DNA of 64,000 nucleotides from Achromobacter pulmonis (lineage in GTDB: Bacteria > Pseudomonadota > Gammaproteobacteria > Burkholderiales > Burkholderiaceae_B), in assembly GCF_902859765.1 (NCBI RefSeq), contig NZ_CADIJV010000004.1, forward strand, positions 186,001-250,000, read 5' to 3'. The translations under genes were made by a program, and so were the position numbers. Positions 25,395 to 34,383 of this stretch are shown piece after piece. The notes below the pieces were generated by a model. That model ran no database searches. It was not told the origin of the DNA and was given only the letters and a program-made list of their open reading frames with translations. Within the stretch, counting starts at the first letter, position 1. Each line of letters opens with the position of its first letter.

Positions 25395-28300
25395 GATTGC
25401 TTCTCTTCCTGTTGCGTTTGGACGGCGGGGTCTTCGACCAGCGGGCCTTCCAGCCAGTCCACCTTCTTCATCTTGCGCAGCACCACGAATTCGTCGCGGT
25501 TGGCGCCCACGGTGCCGTAGTAGTTGAAGCCGTAGGCCTGCTGGGCGTAGCCGCCGATCATGTGCGTGGGCTTGAGCACGGTGCGCGTGACCGAGTTGTG
25601 GATGCCGCCGCGCTTGCCGCTGGTTTCCGCGCCCGGCACGTTCACGATCTTTTCCTGGGCGTGGTACATCAGGCACATGCCGACCGGCACACGCTGGCTC
25701 ACCACCACCCGCGCGGTCAGCGTGCCGTTGACGTTGAAGACCTCGACCCAGTCGTTGTCGACCAGCCCGGCCTGCCTGGCCTCGGCCTCGGACACCCACA
25801 CGTGGGGGCCGCCGCGGCTCAGCGTCAGCATGCGCAGATTGTCGGAATAGGTGCTGTGGATGCCCCACTTCTGGTGCGGCGTGATCCAGTTCAGCACCAG
25901 TTCCTTTTCGCCGTTGGGATAGCGGCCCAGCATCGGCGCGACGGTCTTGGTGTCGATCGCAGGCTTGTACACGCACGAACCCTCGCCGAAATCCAGCATC
26001 CAGCGGTGGTCCTGGTAGAACTGCTGGCGGCCGGTCAGGGTGCGCCATGGGATCAGCTCGTGCACATTGGTGTAGCCGGCGTTGTAGCTGACCTCTTCGC
26101 TTTCCAGGCCCGACCAGGTCGGCGCCGAAATGATCTTGCGCGGCTGCGCCTGGATGTCGCGGAAGCGGATCTTGTCGTGCTCGCGGCCGACCGCCAGGTG
26201 GGTATGGTCGCGGCCGGTGACCTTGCCCAGCGCTTCCCAGGCCTTGACCGAGACGTGGCCGTTGGTCTCGGGCGCGAAGGTCAGGATCATCTCGGCGGCG
26301 TCGATGGCGCTGTCCAGCCGCGGCCGGCCCTGGCTCACGCCGGGCTCGGTCACCCGCTCGTTGATGCCGGCCAACTCGCCGACCTCGTGCTCGGTGTTCC
26401 AGTTGATGCCCTTGCCGCCGTTGCCCAGCTTGTCCAGCAGCGGACCGACCGAGGTGAACTTGCGATAGATGTCGTTGTAGTCGCGCTCGACCACGGTCAT
26501 GTTGGGCGCGGTCTTGCCCGGCACCAGCTCGCATTCGCCCAGCTTCCAGTCCTTGGGCTCGAAGGCCTGGCCCAGTTCCCCCGGGGTGTCGTGCATCAGC
26601 GGCGTCAGCACCAGGTCGCGGCGCTTGCCCAGGTAGGGGCCACCGATCTCGCTGAACTTCCTGGCGAGCAGCTTGTAGATCTCCCAGTCGGTCTTGCTTT
26701 CCCATAGCGGTTGCACGGCTTCGCTCAAGGGATGGATGAACGGGTGCATGTCGGACGTGTTGAGGTCGTCCTTCTCATACCAGGTGGCCGTCGGCAGCAC
26801 GATGTCACCGTACAGGCAGGTGGTGCTCATGCGGAAGTCCAGCACCGTCAGCAGGTCGAGCTTGCCCTCGGCCGCGTCTTCCTGGTAGGTGACCTCGACC
26901 GGCTTGATGGCGTCGCCCTCGTCGCCGAACACAGCATTCTGCGTGCCCAGCAGGTACTTCAGGAAGTACTCGTGGCCCTTGCCGCTGGAGCCCAGGATGT
27001 TCGAGCGCCAGACGAACATATTGCGCGGGAAGTTGGCCGGGTCGTCCGGATCTTCGCAGGACATGCGCAGTTCGCCGGACTTGAGTTGTTCGACCGCGTG
27101 CGCCACCGGGTCCTTGCCGGCGGCTTCGGCCTGCGCGGTCAGGTCCAGCGGGTTGGTGCGCAGCTGCGGCGCCGACGGCAGCCAGCCCATGCGCTCGGCG
27201 CGGGCGTTCAGGTCGATCATGCTGAGGTCGCCGTAGCGGGCGCGGTCGGCGGTCGGGCCCAGCACTTCCTGCACGTTCAACTTTTCATGGCGCCACTGGC
27301 TGGTGTGGGCGTAGAAGAACGAGGTGCCGTTCATCTGGCGCGGCGGACGGACCCAGTCGGCGGCGAACGCCAGCGGCGCCCAGCCGAACTGCGGACGCAG
27401 CTTTTCCTGGCCCACGTAGTGGGCCCAGCCGCCGCCGCTCTTGCCGACGCAGCCGCACATCATCAGCATGTTGATGATGCCGCGGTAGATCATGTCCATG
27501 TGATACCAGTGGTTCAGGCCGGCGCCGACGATCACCATCGACTTGCCTTCGGTATCGTGGGCGTTCTGGGCGAACTCGCGCGCCACCTGGATCACCTGCG
27601 CGCGCGGCACGCCGGTGTGTTTTTCCTGCCAGGCCGGGGTGTAGGGCACATCGTCGTCGTAGGTGCTGGCGACGTTGCCGCCCCCCAGGCCGCGATCCAG
27701 GCCGTAGTTGGCCATCTGCAGGTCGTACACCGTGGCGACCAGCGCCTCGCTGCCATCGGCCAGGCGGAGGCGGCGCGCCGGCACGTTGCGCACCAGGAGT
27801 TCGTCATGCTCGGCGCCGAAGTACGGGAAGCCCACGCCGACCACGGCGTCGGCGCCGTCCACCAGGCTCAGGCGCGGCGCGATGGCGCGACCGCTGCCGC
27901 CGTCGCGCGCTTCCAGGTTCCAGCGGCCGACCTTCTCGCCGCCGTTGACCGCGCCCTCGCCCCAGCGAAAGCCGATACTGCCATTGGGCGCCACCAGGTC
28001 GCCGCTGGCTTCGTCGAACACCAGCGTCTTCCAGTCGGGGTTGTTCTGCTCGCCCAGCGCGCCGTCCAGGTGCGAGGCGCGCAGGAAGTGGTCGGGCGCG
28101 TAAAAGCCGTCGCGCTCCTTGAGCAGCACCAGCATCGGCATGTCGGTGTAGCGCCGCACGTAGTCGCGGAAATAGGCCGAGGCGCCCGACAGGTGGAATT
28201 CCTTGAGGATGACGTGGCCCATGGCCATCGCCAGCGCGGCGTCGGTGCCCTGCTTGGGCGCCAGCCAGATGTCGCCGAACTTGACCATTTCGCCGAAGTC

Positions 28301-29146
28301 GCTGGACACGGCTACCGTCTTGGTGCCCTTGTAGCGGACCTCGGTGTAGAAGTGGGCGTCGGGGGTGCGGGTCTGCGGCACGTTCGAGCCCCACACCATC
28401 AGGTAGGTCGAGTTGTACCAGTCGGCCGATTCCGGCACGTCGGTCTGCTCGCCCCAGATCTGCGGGCTGGCCGGCGGCAAGTCGCAGTACCAGTCGTAGA
28501 AGCTCAGGCAGGCGCCGCCCAGCAGGCTCAGGTAGCGCGCGCCGGCGGCGTAACTGACCATCGACATGGCCGGAATCGGCGAGAAGCCGATCAGGCGGTC
28601 GGGGCCGAACTTCTTGATGGTGTAGGCGTTGGCGGCGGCGATCATCTCGGTCGCCGTGTCCCAGTCCGTGCGCACGAAGCCGCCCAGGCCGCGCACCGAC
28701 TTGTAGCGCTTGGCGCGCGCCGGGTCCTGGCTGATCCATTCCCAGGCCGCGATCGGGTCCATGGTCTTGCGCGCCTCGCGCCACATTTCCATCAGGCGGC
28801 CGCGCATCATCGGGTACTTCACGCGTTGCGCGGAATAGACGTACCAGCTGTAGGACGCGCCCCGCGGACAGCCGCGCGGCTCGTGGTTGGGCAGATCCGG
28901 CCGCGTGCGCGGGTAGTCGGTCTGCTGGGTTTCCCAGGTGATCAGGCCGTTCTTGACGTACACCTTCCACGAGCATGAGCCGGTGCAGTTGACCCCGTGG
29001 GTCGAGCGCACCACCTTGTCGTGCTGCCAGCGGGCGCGATAGGCGTTTTCCCACTTGCGGTCTTCATTGACCACTTCGCCGTGACCGTCCGCGTAGGTGG
29101 ATTTCACCCGCGACATGAACTTCAACCGGTCCAGAAAATGACTCAT
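25391..29146 (-). CDS. narG: Respiratory nitrate reductase alpha subunit NarG
   Basis: A 1251-residue Mo-bisMGD enzyme reducing nitrate to nitrite in the cytoplasm. The N-terminal FS0 cluster ligands are His50, Cys54, Cys58 and Cys93 (STHGVNCTGSCSW and RGCPRG). The Mo-ligating aspartate lies in SADWYNSTYL, followed by WGSNVPQTRTPDAHF. The N-terminus SHFLDRLKFM is typical, without a Tat signal. It starts 148 bases after narK2, and that gap carries an element shared with the narK1 upstream region, so narG may have its own promoter. Confidence 0.97.
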   Translation of the reverse strand: MSHFLDRLKFMSRVKSTYADGHGEVVNEDRKWENAYRARWQHDKVVRSTHGVNCTGSCSWKVYVKNGLITWETQQTDYPRTRPDLPNHEPRGCPRGASYSWYVYSAQRVKYPMMRGRLMEMWREARKTMDPIAAWEWISQDPARAKRYKSVRGLGGFVRTDWDTATEMIAAANAYTIKKFGPDRLIGFSPIPAMSMVSYAAGARYLSLLGGACLSFYDWYCDLPPASPQIWGEQTDVPESADWYNSTYLMVWGSNVPQTRTPDAHFYTEVRYKGTKTVAVSSDFGEMVKFGDIWLAPKQGTDAALAMAMGHVILKEFHLSGASAYFRDYVRRYTDMPMLVLLKERDGFYAPDHFLRASHLDGALGEQNNPDWKTLVFDEASGDLVAPNGSIGFRWGEGAVNGGEKVGRWNLEARDGGSGRAIAPRLSLVDGADAVVGVGFPYFGAEHDELLVRNVPARRLRLADGSEALVATVYDLQMANYGLDRGLGGGNVASTYDDDVPYTPAWQEKHTGVPRAQVIQVAREFAQNAHDTEGKSMVIVGAGLNHWYHMDMIYRGIINMLMMCGCVGKSGGGWAHYVGQEKLRPQFGWAPLAFAADWVRPPRQMNGTSFFYAHTSQWRHEKLNVQEVLGPTADRARYGDLSMIDLNARAERMGWLPSAPQLRTNPLDLTAQAEAAGKDPVAHAVEQLKSGELRMSCEDPDDPANFPRNMFVWRSNILGSSGKGHEYFLKYLLGTQNAVFGDEGDAIKPVEVTYQEDAAEGKLDLLTVLDFRMSTTCLYGDIVLPTATWYEKDDLNTSDMHPFIHPLSEAVQPLWESKTDWEIYKLLARKFSEIGGPYLGKRRDLVLTPLMHDTPGELGQAFEPKDWKLGECELVPGKTAPNMTVVERDYNDIYRKFTSVGPLLDKLGNGGKGINWNTEHEVGELAGINERVTEPGVSQGRPRLDSAIDAAEMILTFAPETNGHVSVKAWEALGKVTGRDHTHLAVGREHDKIRFRDIQAQPRKIISAPTWSGLESEEVSYNAGYTNVHELIPWRTLTGRQQFYQDHRWMLDFGEGSCVYKPAIDTKTVAPMLGRYPNGEKELVLNWITPHQKWGIHSTYSDNLRMLTLSRGGPHVWVSEAEARQAGLVDNDWVEVFNVNGTLTARVVVSQRVPVGMCLMYHAQEKIVNVPGAETSGKRGGIHNSVTRTVLKPTHMIGGYAQQAYGFNYYGTVGANRDEFVVLRKMKKVDWLEGPLVEDPAVQTQQEEKQS

Positions 29147-29232
29147 TGCGTTTCTCCAAGAGCGCCGGCCCGGCCGGCGCGTACTGCAATCTGTGCTGTC
29201 GAAATCACTTTAGTGGTCGCCCGCCCGGCCGG

Positions 29233-29280
29233 CCATTCGCCGGTGGCACAGGGCGGGCGCGGCAGAGTGACTAGTCACCC
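29233..29280 (-). promoter_or_regulatory. Two-part element upstream of narG, copy 1
   Basis: CCATTCGCCGG (29233-29243) and the palindrome GTGACTAGTCAC followed by CC (29267-29280) are separated by 23 bases. The same two blocks, 23 bases apart, lie upstream of narK1. Read toward narG the palindrome comes first, about 120-135 bases before the ATG. The protein that binds is unknown. Confidence 0.6.
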
Positions 29281-29294
29281 TGGCCGCTGCTGTC

Positions 29295-30680
29295 TCAGCA
29301 AGGCACGGGCGCGTTGCGGCGCGCGTAGTACCACCAGGTGACCAGCACGCAGGTGGCGTAGAAGCCGATGAAGCAATACAGGGCCGCCTGGGCGCTGCCG
29401 GTCAGTTCCAGCGAGGTGCCGAAGCTGCGCGGGATGAAGAAGCCGCCGTAGGCGCCGATGGCGCCGGAAAAACCCAGCACGGCGGCCGATTCGCGCGCGG
29501 CGTCGGTCAGCGCCTGCTTCTGCGCCGCCTCGCCCTTGCCTTGCGCGGCCTGGGTGCGCTCGCGCAGGAAGATCACCGGGATCATGCGGAAGGTCGAACC
29601 GTTGCCCACGCCGGTCAGCGCGAACAGCACGATGAACATGGCCAGGAAGCCGTTGAAATCGCCGCCCTGCCCGTTCAGCGGCAGGAACGCCATTACGCCC
29701 AGCACCGCGGCGATCATGCCGATGAAGGTGTAGAGCGTGACGCGGGCGCCGCCCAGCTTGTCCGAGACCCAGCCGCCCACCGGCCGCGTCAGCGATCCGA
29801 CCAGCGGGCCGAGGAAGGCGTAGGTGGTCGGGTCGACCTGCGGAAACAGCGTCTTGGTCAGCATGGCGAAGCCGGCCGAGAAGCCGATGAACGAGCCGAA
29901 CGTGCCCACGTACAGCCAGCACATCAGCCAGTTGTGCTTGCGCTTGAAGATCACCGCCTGGTCGGCGAACGAGGCGCGCGCGTCGGCGATGTCGTTCATG
30001 CCGAACCATGCCGCCAGCGAGGCCAGCGCAATGGGCACCACCCAGATGAAGCCGGCGTTCTGCAGCCACAGACTGCGCTGCGCGCCGCCGGCCGTGATGG
30101 TCTGCGGCTCGCCGCCCAGGGCGCCGAACACGCCCATCGAAATCACCACCGGCACCACGAACTGCACCAGCGACACCCCCAGATTGCCGATGCCGGCGTT
30201 CAGGCCGGTGGCCAGGCCCTTCTTTTCCTTCGGAAAGAAAAAGCTGATGTTGGCCATGCTGGAGCTGAAGTTGCCGCCGCCCAGGCCGCACAACAGCGCC
30301 AGCACCAGCAGCGTCGGGAACGACGTGGTCGGGTCGCGCAGCGCGAAGCCCATGCCCAGCGCCGGCAGCAGCAGCGAGGCGGTCGAGATCGCGGTCCATT
30401 TGCGGCCGCCGAACACCGGCACCAGGAACGAATAGAAGATGCGCAGCGTGGCGCCGGACAGCGCCGGCAGCGCCGTCAGCCAGAACATCTGGTTCTTGGA
30501 CAGCATGAAACCGGCGCGGTCGAGGTTGACCACCACCACGCTCCACAGCATCCAGATGCTGAACGCCAGCATCAGCGCGGGAATGGAAATCCACAAATTG
30601 CGGTTGGCGATGCGGGCGCCGGTCTGTTGCCAGAAGCCGGGGTTCTCCGGCTCCCAGCGCGCCAGGACATGGGAAGACAT
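29295..30680 (-). CDS. narK2: Nitrate/nitrite antiporter, NarK2-type MFS
   Basis: A 461-residue major facilitator with 12 predicted helices. It has the nitrate signatures GLGGGNFSSSMANISFFFPK in helix 5 and GAIGAYGGFFIPRSFG in helix 11, with the substrate arginines of NarK in TLRIFYSF and TFRMIPVIFL. NarK2-type proteins exchange nitrate for nitrite in respiration. It follows narK1 by 19 bases and precedes narG. The N-terminal segment with EPENPGFWQQTG is typical of the longer NarK2 group. Confidence 0.92.
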   Translation of the reverse strand: MSSHVLARWEPENPGFWQQTGARIANRNLWISIPALMLAFSIWMLWSVVVVNLDRAGFMLSKNQMFWLTALPALSGATLRIFYSFLVPVFGGRKWTAISTASLLLPALGMGFALRDPTTSFPTLLVLALLCGLGGGNFSSSMANISFFFPKEKKGLATGLNAGIGNLGVSLVQFVVPVVISMGVFGALGGEPQTITAGGAQRSLWLQNAGFIWVVPIALASLAAWFGMNDIADARASFADQAVIFKRKHNWLMCWLYVGTFGSFIGFSAGFAMLTKTLFPQVDPTTYAFLGPLVGSLTRPVGGWVSDKLGGARVTLYTFIGMIAAVLGVMAFLPLNGQGGDFNGFLAMFIVLFALTGVGNGSTFRMIPVIFLRERTQAAQGKGEAAQKQALTDAARESAAVLGFSGAIGAYGGFFIPRSFGTSLELTGSAQAALYCFIGFYATCVLVTWWYYARRNAPVPC

Positions 30681-30699
30681 AGCTTTTCTCCGATTGGAT

Positions 30700-31959
30700 T
30701 CAGGCGGCTTGGCGCCGCGCGATGGCGGCGCTTTCGGGCCGGAAACTGAAATGCATGAAGATGAGCGAAACGCAGACCGTGCCGTACAGCAGCATGAAGG
30801 CGCTCGAACGCACGCCGGTCAGGTCCAGCAGCACGCCGAACAGGATCGGCAGGATGAAGCCGCCCAGCCCGCCGGCCAGGCCGACAATGCCCGAGACTGC
30901 GCCGATGTTCTGGCCGAACTCATCCGAGATGAACTTGAAGACCGAGGCCTTGCCGATCGCCATGGCGATGCCGACGATGAACAGCAGGATGGTGAAGCTG
31001 GTCGGACCCAGGGCGATGTCGAACTGGCGCGGGCCGCCCGTGGTCATGACCGTGAAATGGGTCTGCGGATAGCTGAGAATGAAAAACGCCACCCAGCACA
31101 CCCACATCACCCACCAGGTGGTCTTGTAGGCGCCGTAACGGTCGGAAATCCAGCCGCCCATGGCGCGCAGCACGCCGCCCGGCAGCGAGAAGCACGCGGC
31201 CAGCAGCGCCGCCAGCTTCATGTCGAAGCCGTATTCGCCGATGTAGTGCTTGGTCATCCAGAGCGCCAGCGCCACGTAGCCGCCGAACACCACCGAGTAG
31301 TACTGGCAGTAGCGCCACACGCGCGGGTCCTTGAGCATTGCGAACTGGGCGCGCAGCGAGGCGCCGCCGGCCACGCGGTGCGACGGGTCGGAGGCCGAGA
31401 ACAGCCAGAACAGGATCGCCGTCACCAGCAGGGCCACCGCGTACACCTGCGGCACGATCACCCAGGCGCCGCCGGCGGCGGCGATCAGCGCGGGCGCCAC
31501 GAACTTGGTGATGGCCGAGCCCGAATTGCCGGCGCCGAACACGCCCATGGCCAGCCCTTGCTTGTTGCGCGGGAACCAGCGCGCCACGTAGGGCGTGCCG
31601 ACCGAGAACGAGCCGCCGGTCAGGCCCACGAACAGCGCCAGCACCAGGAACTGCCAGTACTCGGTGGCGTAGGACAGCAGCCAGATCGGCACCACCGCCA
31701 GCAGCATCAGCACGAAGAACACCGTGCGGCCGCCGTAGCGGTCGGTCCAGATGCCCAGCGGCACCCGCACCAGGGAGCCGGTCAGCACCGGCATGGCGGC
31801 CAACAGGCCGAATTCGGTTTCGGACAGGCCGAGCTGTGACTTGATGGGAATGCCCAGCACCGCGAAGATCATCCATACCGCGAAGCAGATGGTGAAGGCG
31901 AAGGTGCTGGATACCAGGACCCGCATGGGCGCGCTGGCCGAGGGGTGGGTTGATGCCAT
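30700..31959 (-). CDS. narK1: Nitrate transporter, NarK1-type MFS
   Basis: A 419-residue major facilitator with 12 predicted helices. Nitrate-porter motifs are GLTGGSFSVGTPYVARWFPR (helix 5) and GLAGGLGGFILPILFG (helix 11). NarK1-type proteins act as nitrate/proton symporters that start respiration before nitrite builds up. It is the first gene of the long minus-strand nar operon. The upstream region (31960-32201) carries the two-part element, an FNR-like box and, for the divergent nnrS, an NsrR-like site. Confidence 0.92.
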   Translation of the reverse strand: MASTHPSASAPMRVLVSSTFAFTICFAVWMIFAVLGIPIKSQLGLSETEFGLLAAMPVLTGSLVRVPLGIWTDRYGGRTVFFVLMLLAVVPIWLLSYATEYWQFLVLALFVGLTGGSFSVGTPYVARWFPRNKQGLAMGVFGAGNSGSAITKFVAPALIAAAGGAWVIVPQVYAVALLVTAILFWLFSASDPSHRVAGGASLRAQFAMLKDPRVWRYCQYYSVVFGGYVALALWMTKHYIGEYGFDMKLAALLAACFSLPGGVLRAMGGWISDRYGAYKTTWWVMWVCWVAFFILSYPQTHFTVMTTGGPRQFDIALGPTSFTILLFIVGIAMAIGKASVFKFISDEFGQNIGAVSGIVGLAGGLGGFILPILFGVLLDLTGVRSSAFMLLYGTVCVSLIFMHFSFRPESAAIARRQAA

Positions 31960-32027
31960 GGTGGTTCTCGCTTTTTTTGCACACGGAATTCGACAGCCCC
32001 AAGCCTAGGGACCGGCACTGCGCGCCA

Positions 32028-32075
32028 CCATTCGCCGGCCGACCATATCGGCGCTGCCGATGTGACTAGTCACCC
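32028..32075 (-). promoter_or_regulatory. Two-part element upstream of narK1, copy 2
   Basis: CCATTCGCCGG (32028-32038), 23 bases, then GTGACTAGTCACCC (32062-32075). Both blocks and their spacing match those upstream of narG, while the spacer differs. It begins 69 bases before the narK1 ATG. Confidence 0.6.
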
Positions 32076-32092
32076 CGGAAAAGCCGCCGCGT

Positions 32093-32106
32093 TTGCGCCG
32101 GATCAA
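32093..32106. promoter_or_regulatory. FNR/ANR-like box between narK1 and nnrS
   Basis: On the minus strand it reads TTGAT-CCGG-CGCAA: one perfect FNR half-site, the other keeping CAA. It lies 20 bases beyond the palindrome upstream of narK1 and could serve either divergent gene. Confidence 0.45.
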
Positions 32107-32142
32107 ACCCGCGCGATGGACCGAAAGCGTCCCGCGGCTTTA

Positions 32143-32163
32143 ATATGTATTTCAAATACACAT
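32143..32163. promoter_or_regulatory. NsrR-type operator before nnrS
   Basis: The dyad TGTATTT-C-AAATACA (32146-32160) sits in the context AT[dyad]CATT. This closely matches the NsrR motif described for beta-proteobacteria, ATGyATTT-N-AAATrCAT. NsrR is the nitric-oxide-sensing repressor. The site overlaps a TAATAT that could be the nnrS -10 element. Confidence 0.65.
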
Positions 32164-32201
32164 TCAAGGCCGCTCAGCCGGCCACCCGCGTAAAGGCCAA
32201 C

Positions 32202-33452
32202 ATGTCCACCCTGCTCACCCTGGAAGAACCCGCCGCCGACGGCGCCGCGCGGCCGAATTGGCGCGCCTTCACCGAAATGGGCTTTCGCCCGCTGTACCTG
32301 GCCGGCTGTTCCTGGGCACTGCTATCCGTGCTGCTGTGGGTGTTCGTGCCCGCCCGCCTGACAGGCGTGCTGAACGCCATGCCGTGGCACGCGCACGAGA
32401 TGCTGTGGGGCTTCGTGGCCACCATCGCGGTGGGTTTCCTGATGACGGCGGGCGCCAACTGGACCGGCCGCAATCCGCTGCGCGGCGGCCCCCTGGCGGC
32501 GCTGTGCGTGGTCTGGCTGGTGGCGCGCGGCGCCTACCTGGTGCCCGGCATGACGGCGTTCGCGATCGCCGCGGCCGCCGACCTGCTGTTCTTCGTTTGG
32601 GCTGCCGCCGCGCTGGCGCGCGCCGTCTGGATCACGCGCAACCGCCGCAACTACGGCGTGCCGCTGCTGCTGCTGGCGCTGGCCGTGGCCCATGCGCTGT
32701 ACCTGCACGCCGCCCTGGCCGGCGACTACCTGGCGCTGATGCGCTACTTCAATGCCGGCCTGCTGGCCATGGCGGTGCTGACGCTGCTGATCGCGCGCCG
32801 CGTGCTGCCGTTCTTCGCCAAGCGCGCCGTCGCCGGCCTGGAAATCCCGCCGCACACTCGCAGCGGCCATTGGCAGTTGGCCGCCGGGGTGCTGGCCATC
32901 GCCTGCCTGCTGGCCGGCGCGCCGCGCGCCGCCGCGCTGGCGCTGGCGATCACCGGCGCCCTGGCGCTGGCGCAGTGGCTGGCCTGGAAGCCCTGGGCCG
33001 CGCGCCGCGTGCCGCTGCTGTGGATCCTGTACGTGGGTTACCTCGGCCTGGGTCTGGGCCTGCTGGTGGGCGCGGCGCAGTTGGCCGGCTACGTGGCGCG
33101 GCCCGCCTGGCCCGCGCACGTCATCGGCGTGGCCGGCTTTTCCGTGCTGATCATCGGCATGGCCACGCGCACCGCCATGGGCCACCTGGGCCGGCCACTG
33201 CGCGCCGACCGCAGCATGGTGCTGAGCTACGCGCTGGTGATCCTGGCAGCGCTGCTGCGTCTGGCCGCCCTGCTGCCGACCGGCGCCACGTTGGGCCTGC
33301 TGCATGCCTCGGCCGGCGCCTGGGTCCTGGGATTCGGCTTGTATCTGTGGCGCTTTTTCCCGTGGATGATCCGGCCGCGCGCCGACGCCGCGGCCAAGGC
33401 GGCCGCGCCGATGATGAAGATCGTGCCGGCCGCGCCGCGCCGGGCGCCGTGA
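32202..33452 (+). CDS. nnrS: NnrS family haem/copper membrane protein
   Basis: A 416-residue polytopic membrane protein with about 12 helices. NnrS proteins are haem- and copper-containing and protect cells against nitrosative stress during denitrification. Conserved histidine motifs are PWHAHEMLWGFVATIAVGFL near the N-terminus, and RTAMGHLGRPL late in the protein. The start chosen is ATG 32202, with AAAGG upstream; an ATG-like start at 32145 would sit inside the NsrR-type operator. It is divergent from narK1. Confidence 0.9.
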   Translation: MSTLLTLEEPAADGAARPNWRAFTEMGFRPLYLAGCSWALLSVLLWVFVPARLTGVLNAMPWHAHEMLWGFVATIAVGFLMTAGANWTGRNPLRGGPLAALCVVWLVARGAYLVPGMTAFAIAAAADLLFFVWAAAALARAVWITRNRRNYGVPLLLLALAVAHALYLHAALAGDYLALMRYFNAGLLAMAVLTLLIARRVLPFFAKRAVAGLEIPPHTRSGHWQLAAGVLAIACLLAGAPRAAALALAITGALALAQWLAWKPWAARRVPLLWILYVGYLGLGLGLLVGAAQLAGYVARPAWPAHVIGVAGFSVLIIGMATRTAMGHLGRPLRADRSMVLSYALVILAALLRLAALLPTGATLGLLHASAGAWVLGFGLYLWRFFPWMIRPRADAAAKAAAPMMKIVPAAPRRAP

Positions 33453-33482
33453 GGCGGCGGCCCCGGGACCCGCGCCGCGGCG

Positions 33483-34244
33483 TCAGCCCCGCGTGCCGCG
33501 CCGGCGGTCGGCGTCCAACTGCTTTTTCATTGCCTTCAACCAGGCCTTGACCTGCTGCATGTCGACGAACTGGGACAGCTCGAACTCCAGCTCACCGATG
33601 TATTCCTTCACGTCGGCGATTTCCGCCTCGAGGTCGGCCATGAGCTCGGCCGGGTCGACCGTCTGCGCGGGATCGAACCCATAACGGGCCACGAAGGCGC
33701 GCTCGGTGGCGGCCAGCGCCTGGTCCAGCGCTTCGCGGTACGCCGCCAGGGCCTCGACATGCGGCGCCCCCTCGCCACCGCCCTCGCGCCCCAGCGCCTC
33801 GATCGCCGCCCACGCCGACGGCGTCGCCGGATCCGCCGGCGCCTCGGCCGGCCGCGTCTGGACCTGCGCCAGTTCGGCGGCAACCTCGGCGTCGAAATCG
33901 GCGCCGCCGTGCTTGCGGTAGATGGCCTTGACGCGCTCCAGGTCGAATTCGCCCGGTGTGCCATCCAAGACCGCCGCGTACAAGGTTTCCTGCGCCAATT
34001 CCCCCCCGATCTCGGCGGCCAATTGGCGTTCGGCCTTGGTCAGTTCCTTTTGCTTGCACGCATGGTCGAAGCAAAACACCAACCGGGCCTTGAGTTCGAG
34101 CGCTTCGGTTTCGAGCGGCGCCAGCGTCTGGGCATGCATGGCGTCGTACGTCGACCAGGTATCGCGCCACAAACGCAGGCGCGCGCGGCGGTCATGCACC
34201 TGTTGCAGAAGATCATCGAAAACAGCGCGGGAAGAGTCGGTCAT
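33483..34244 (-). CDS. Conserved coiled-coil protein of unknown function
   Basis: A 253-residue, charged, largely helical protein without signal or membrane segments. The N-terminal half (DDLLQQVHDRRARLRLWRDT, LAPLETEALELKARLVFCFD) resembles the N-terminal part of beta-proteobacterial proteins often labelled DnaJ-like, but no J-domain HPD motif is present here. The C-terminal 60 residues, rich in Glu and Lys, may form a coiled coil. It converges on nnrS with 30 bases between stops. I cannot assign a function. Confidence 0.65.
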   Translation of the reverse strand: MTDSSRAVFDDLLQQVHDRRARLRLWRDTWSTYDAMHAQTLAPLETEALELKARLVFCFDHACKQKELTKAERQLAAEIGGELAQETLYAAVLDGTPGEFDLERVKAIYRKHGGADFDAEVAAELAQVQTRPAEAPADPATPSAWAAIEALGREGGGEGAPHVEALAAYREALDQALAATERAFVARYGFDPAQTVDPAELMADLEAEIADVKEYIGELEFELSQFVDMQQVKAWLKAMKKQLDADRRRGTRG

Positions 34245-34383
34245 GAGGGCAAGCCAGGCAAAGGCACGGCGGCATCGCGTTGCGGGCCGTGGCAGGGATC
34301 GGGGCGCTATTTTATCGCCCCGGTTCCGCGCGGGCGCGGCAGTCCCCGGTGGCTGCCCGCGCCCGGCGCGCCGACCCGCGCCG

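Noticed and set aside
23832-26705. Open frame extending narH by about 440 codons upstream into narG
   Set aside because: The extension lacks NarH similarity; the ATGA overlap at 25391-25394 and the conserved MRIRAQIGMVLNLDKC start define narH.
29281-29320. FNR box upstream of narG at the position equivalent to the narK1 site
   Set aside because: The sequence there is the end of narK2 and shows no TTGAT or ATCAA half-site.
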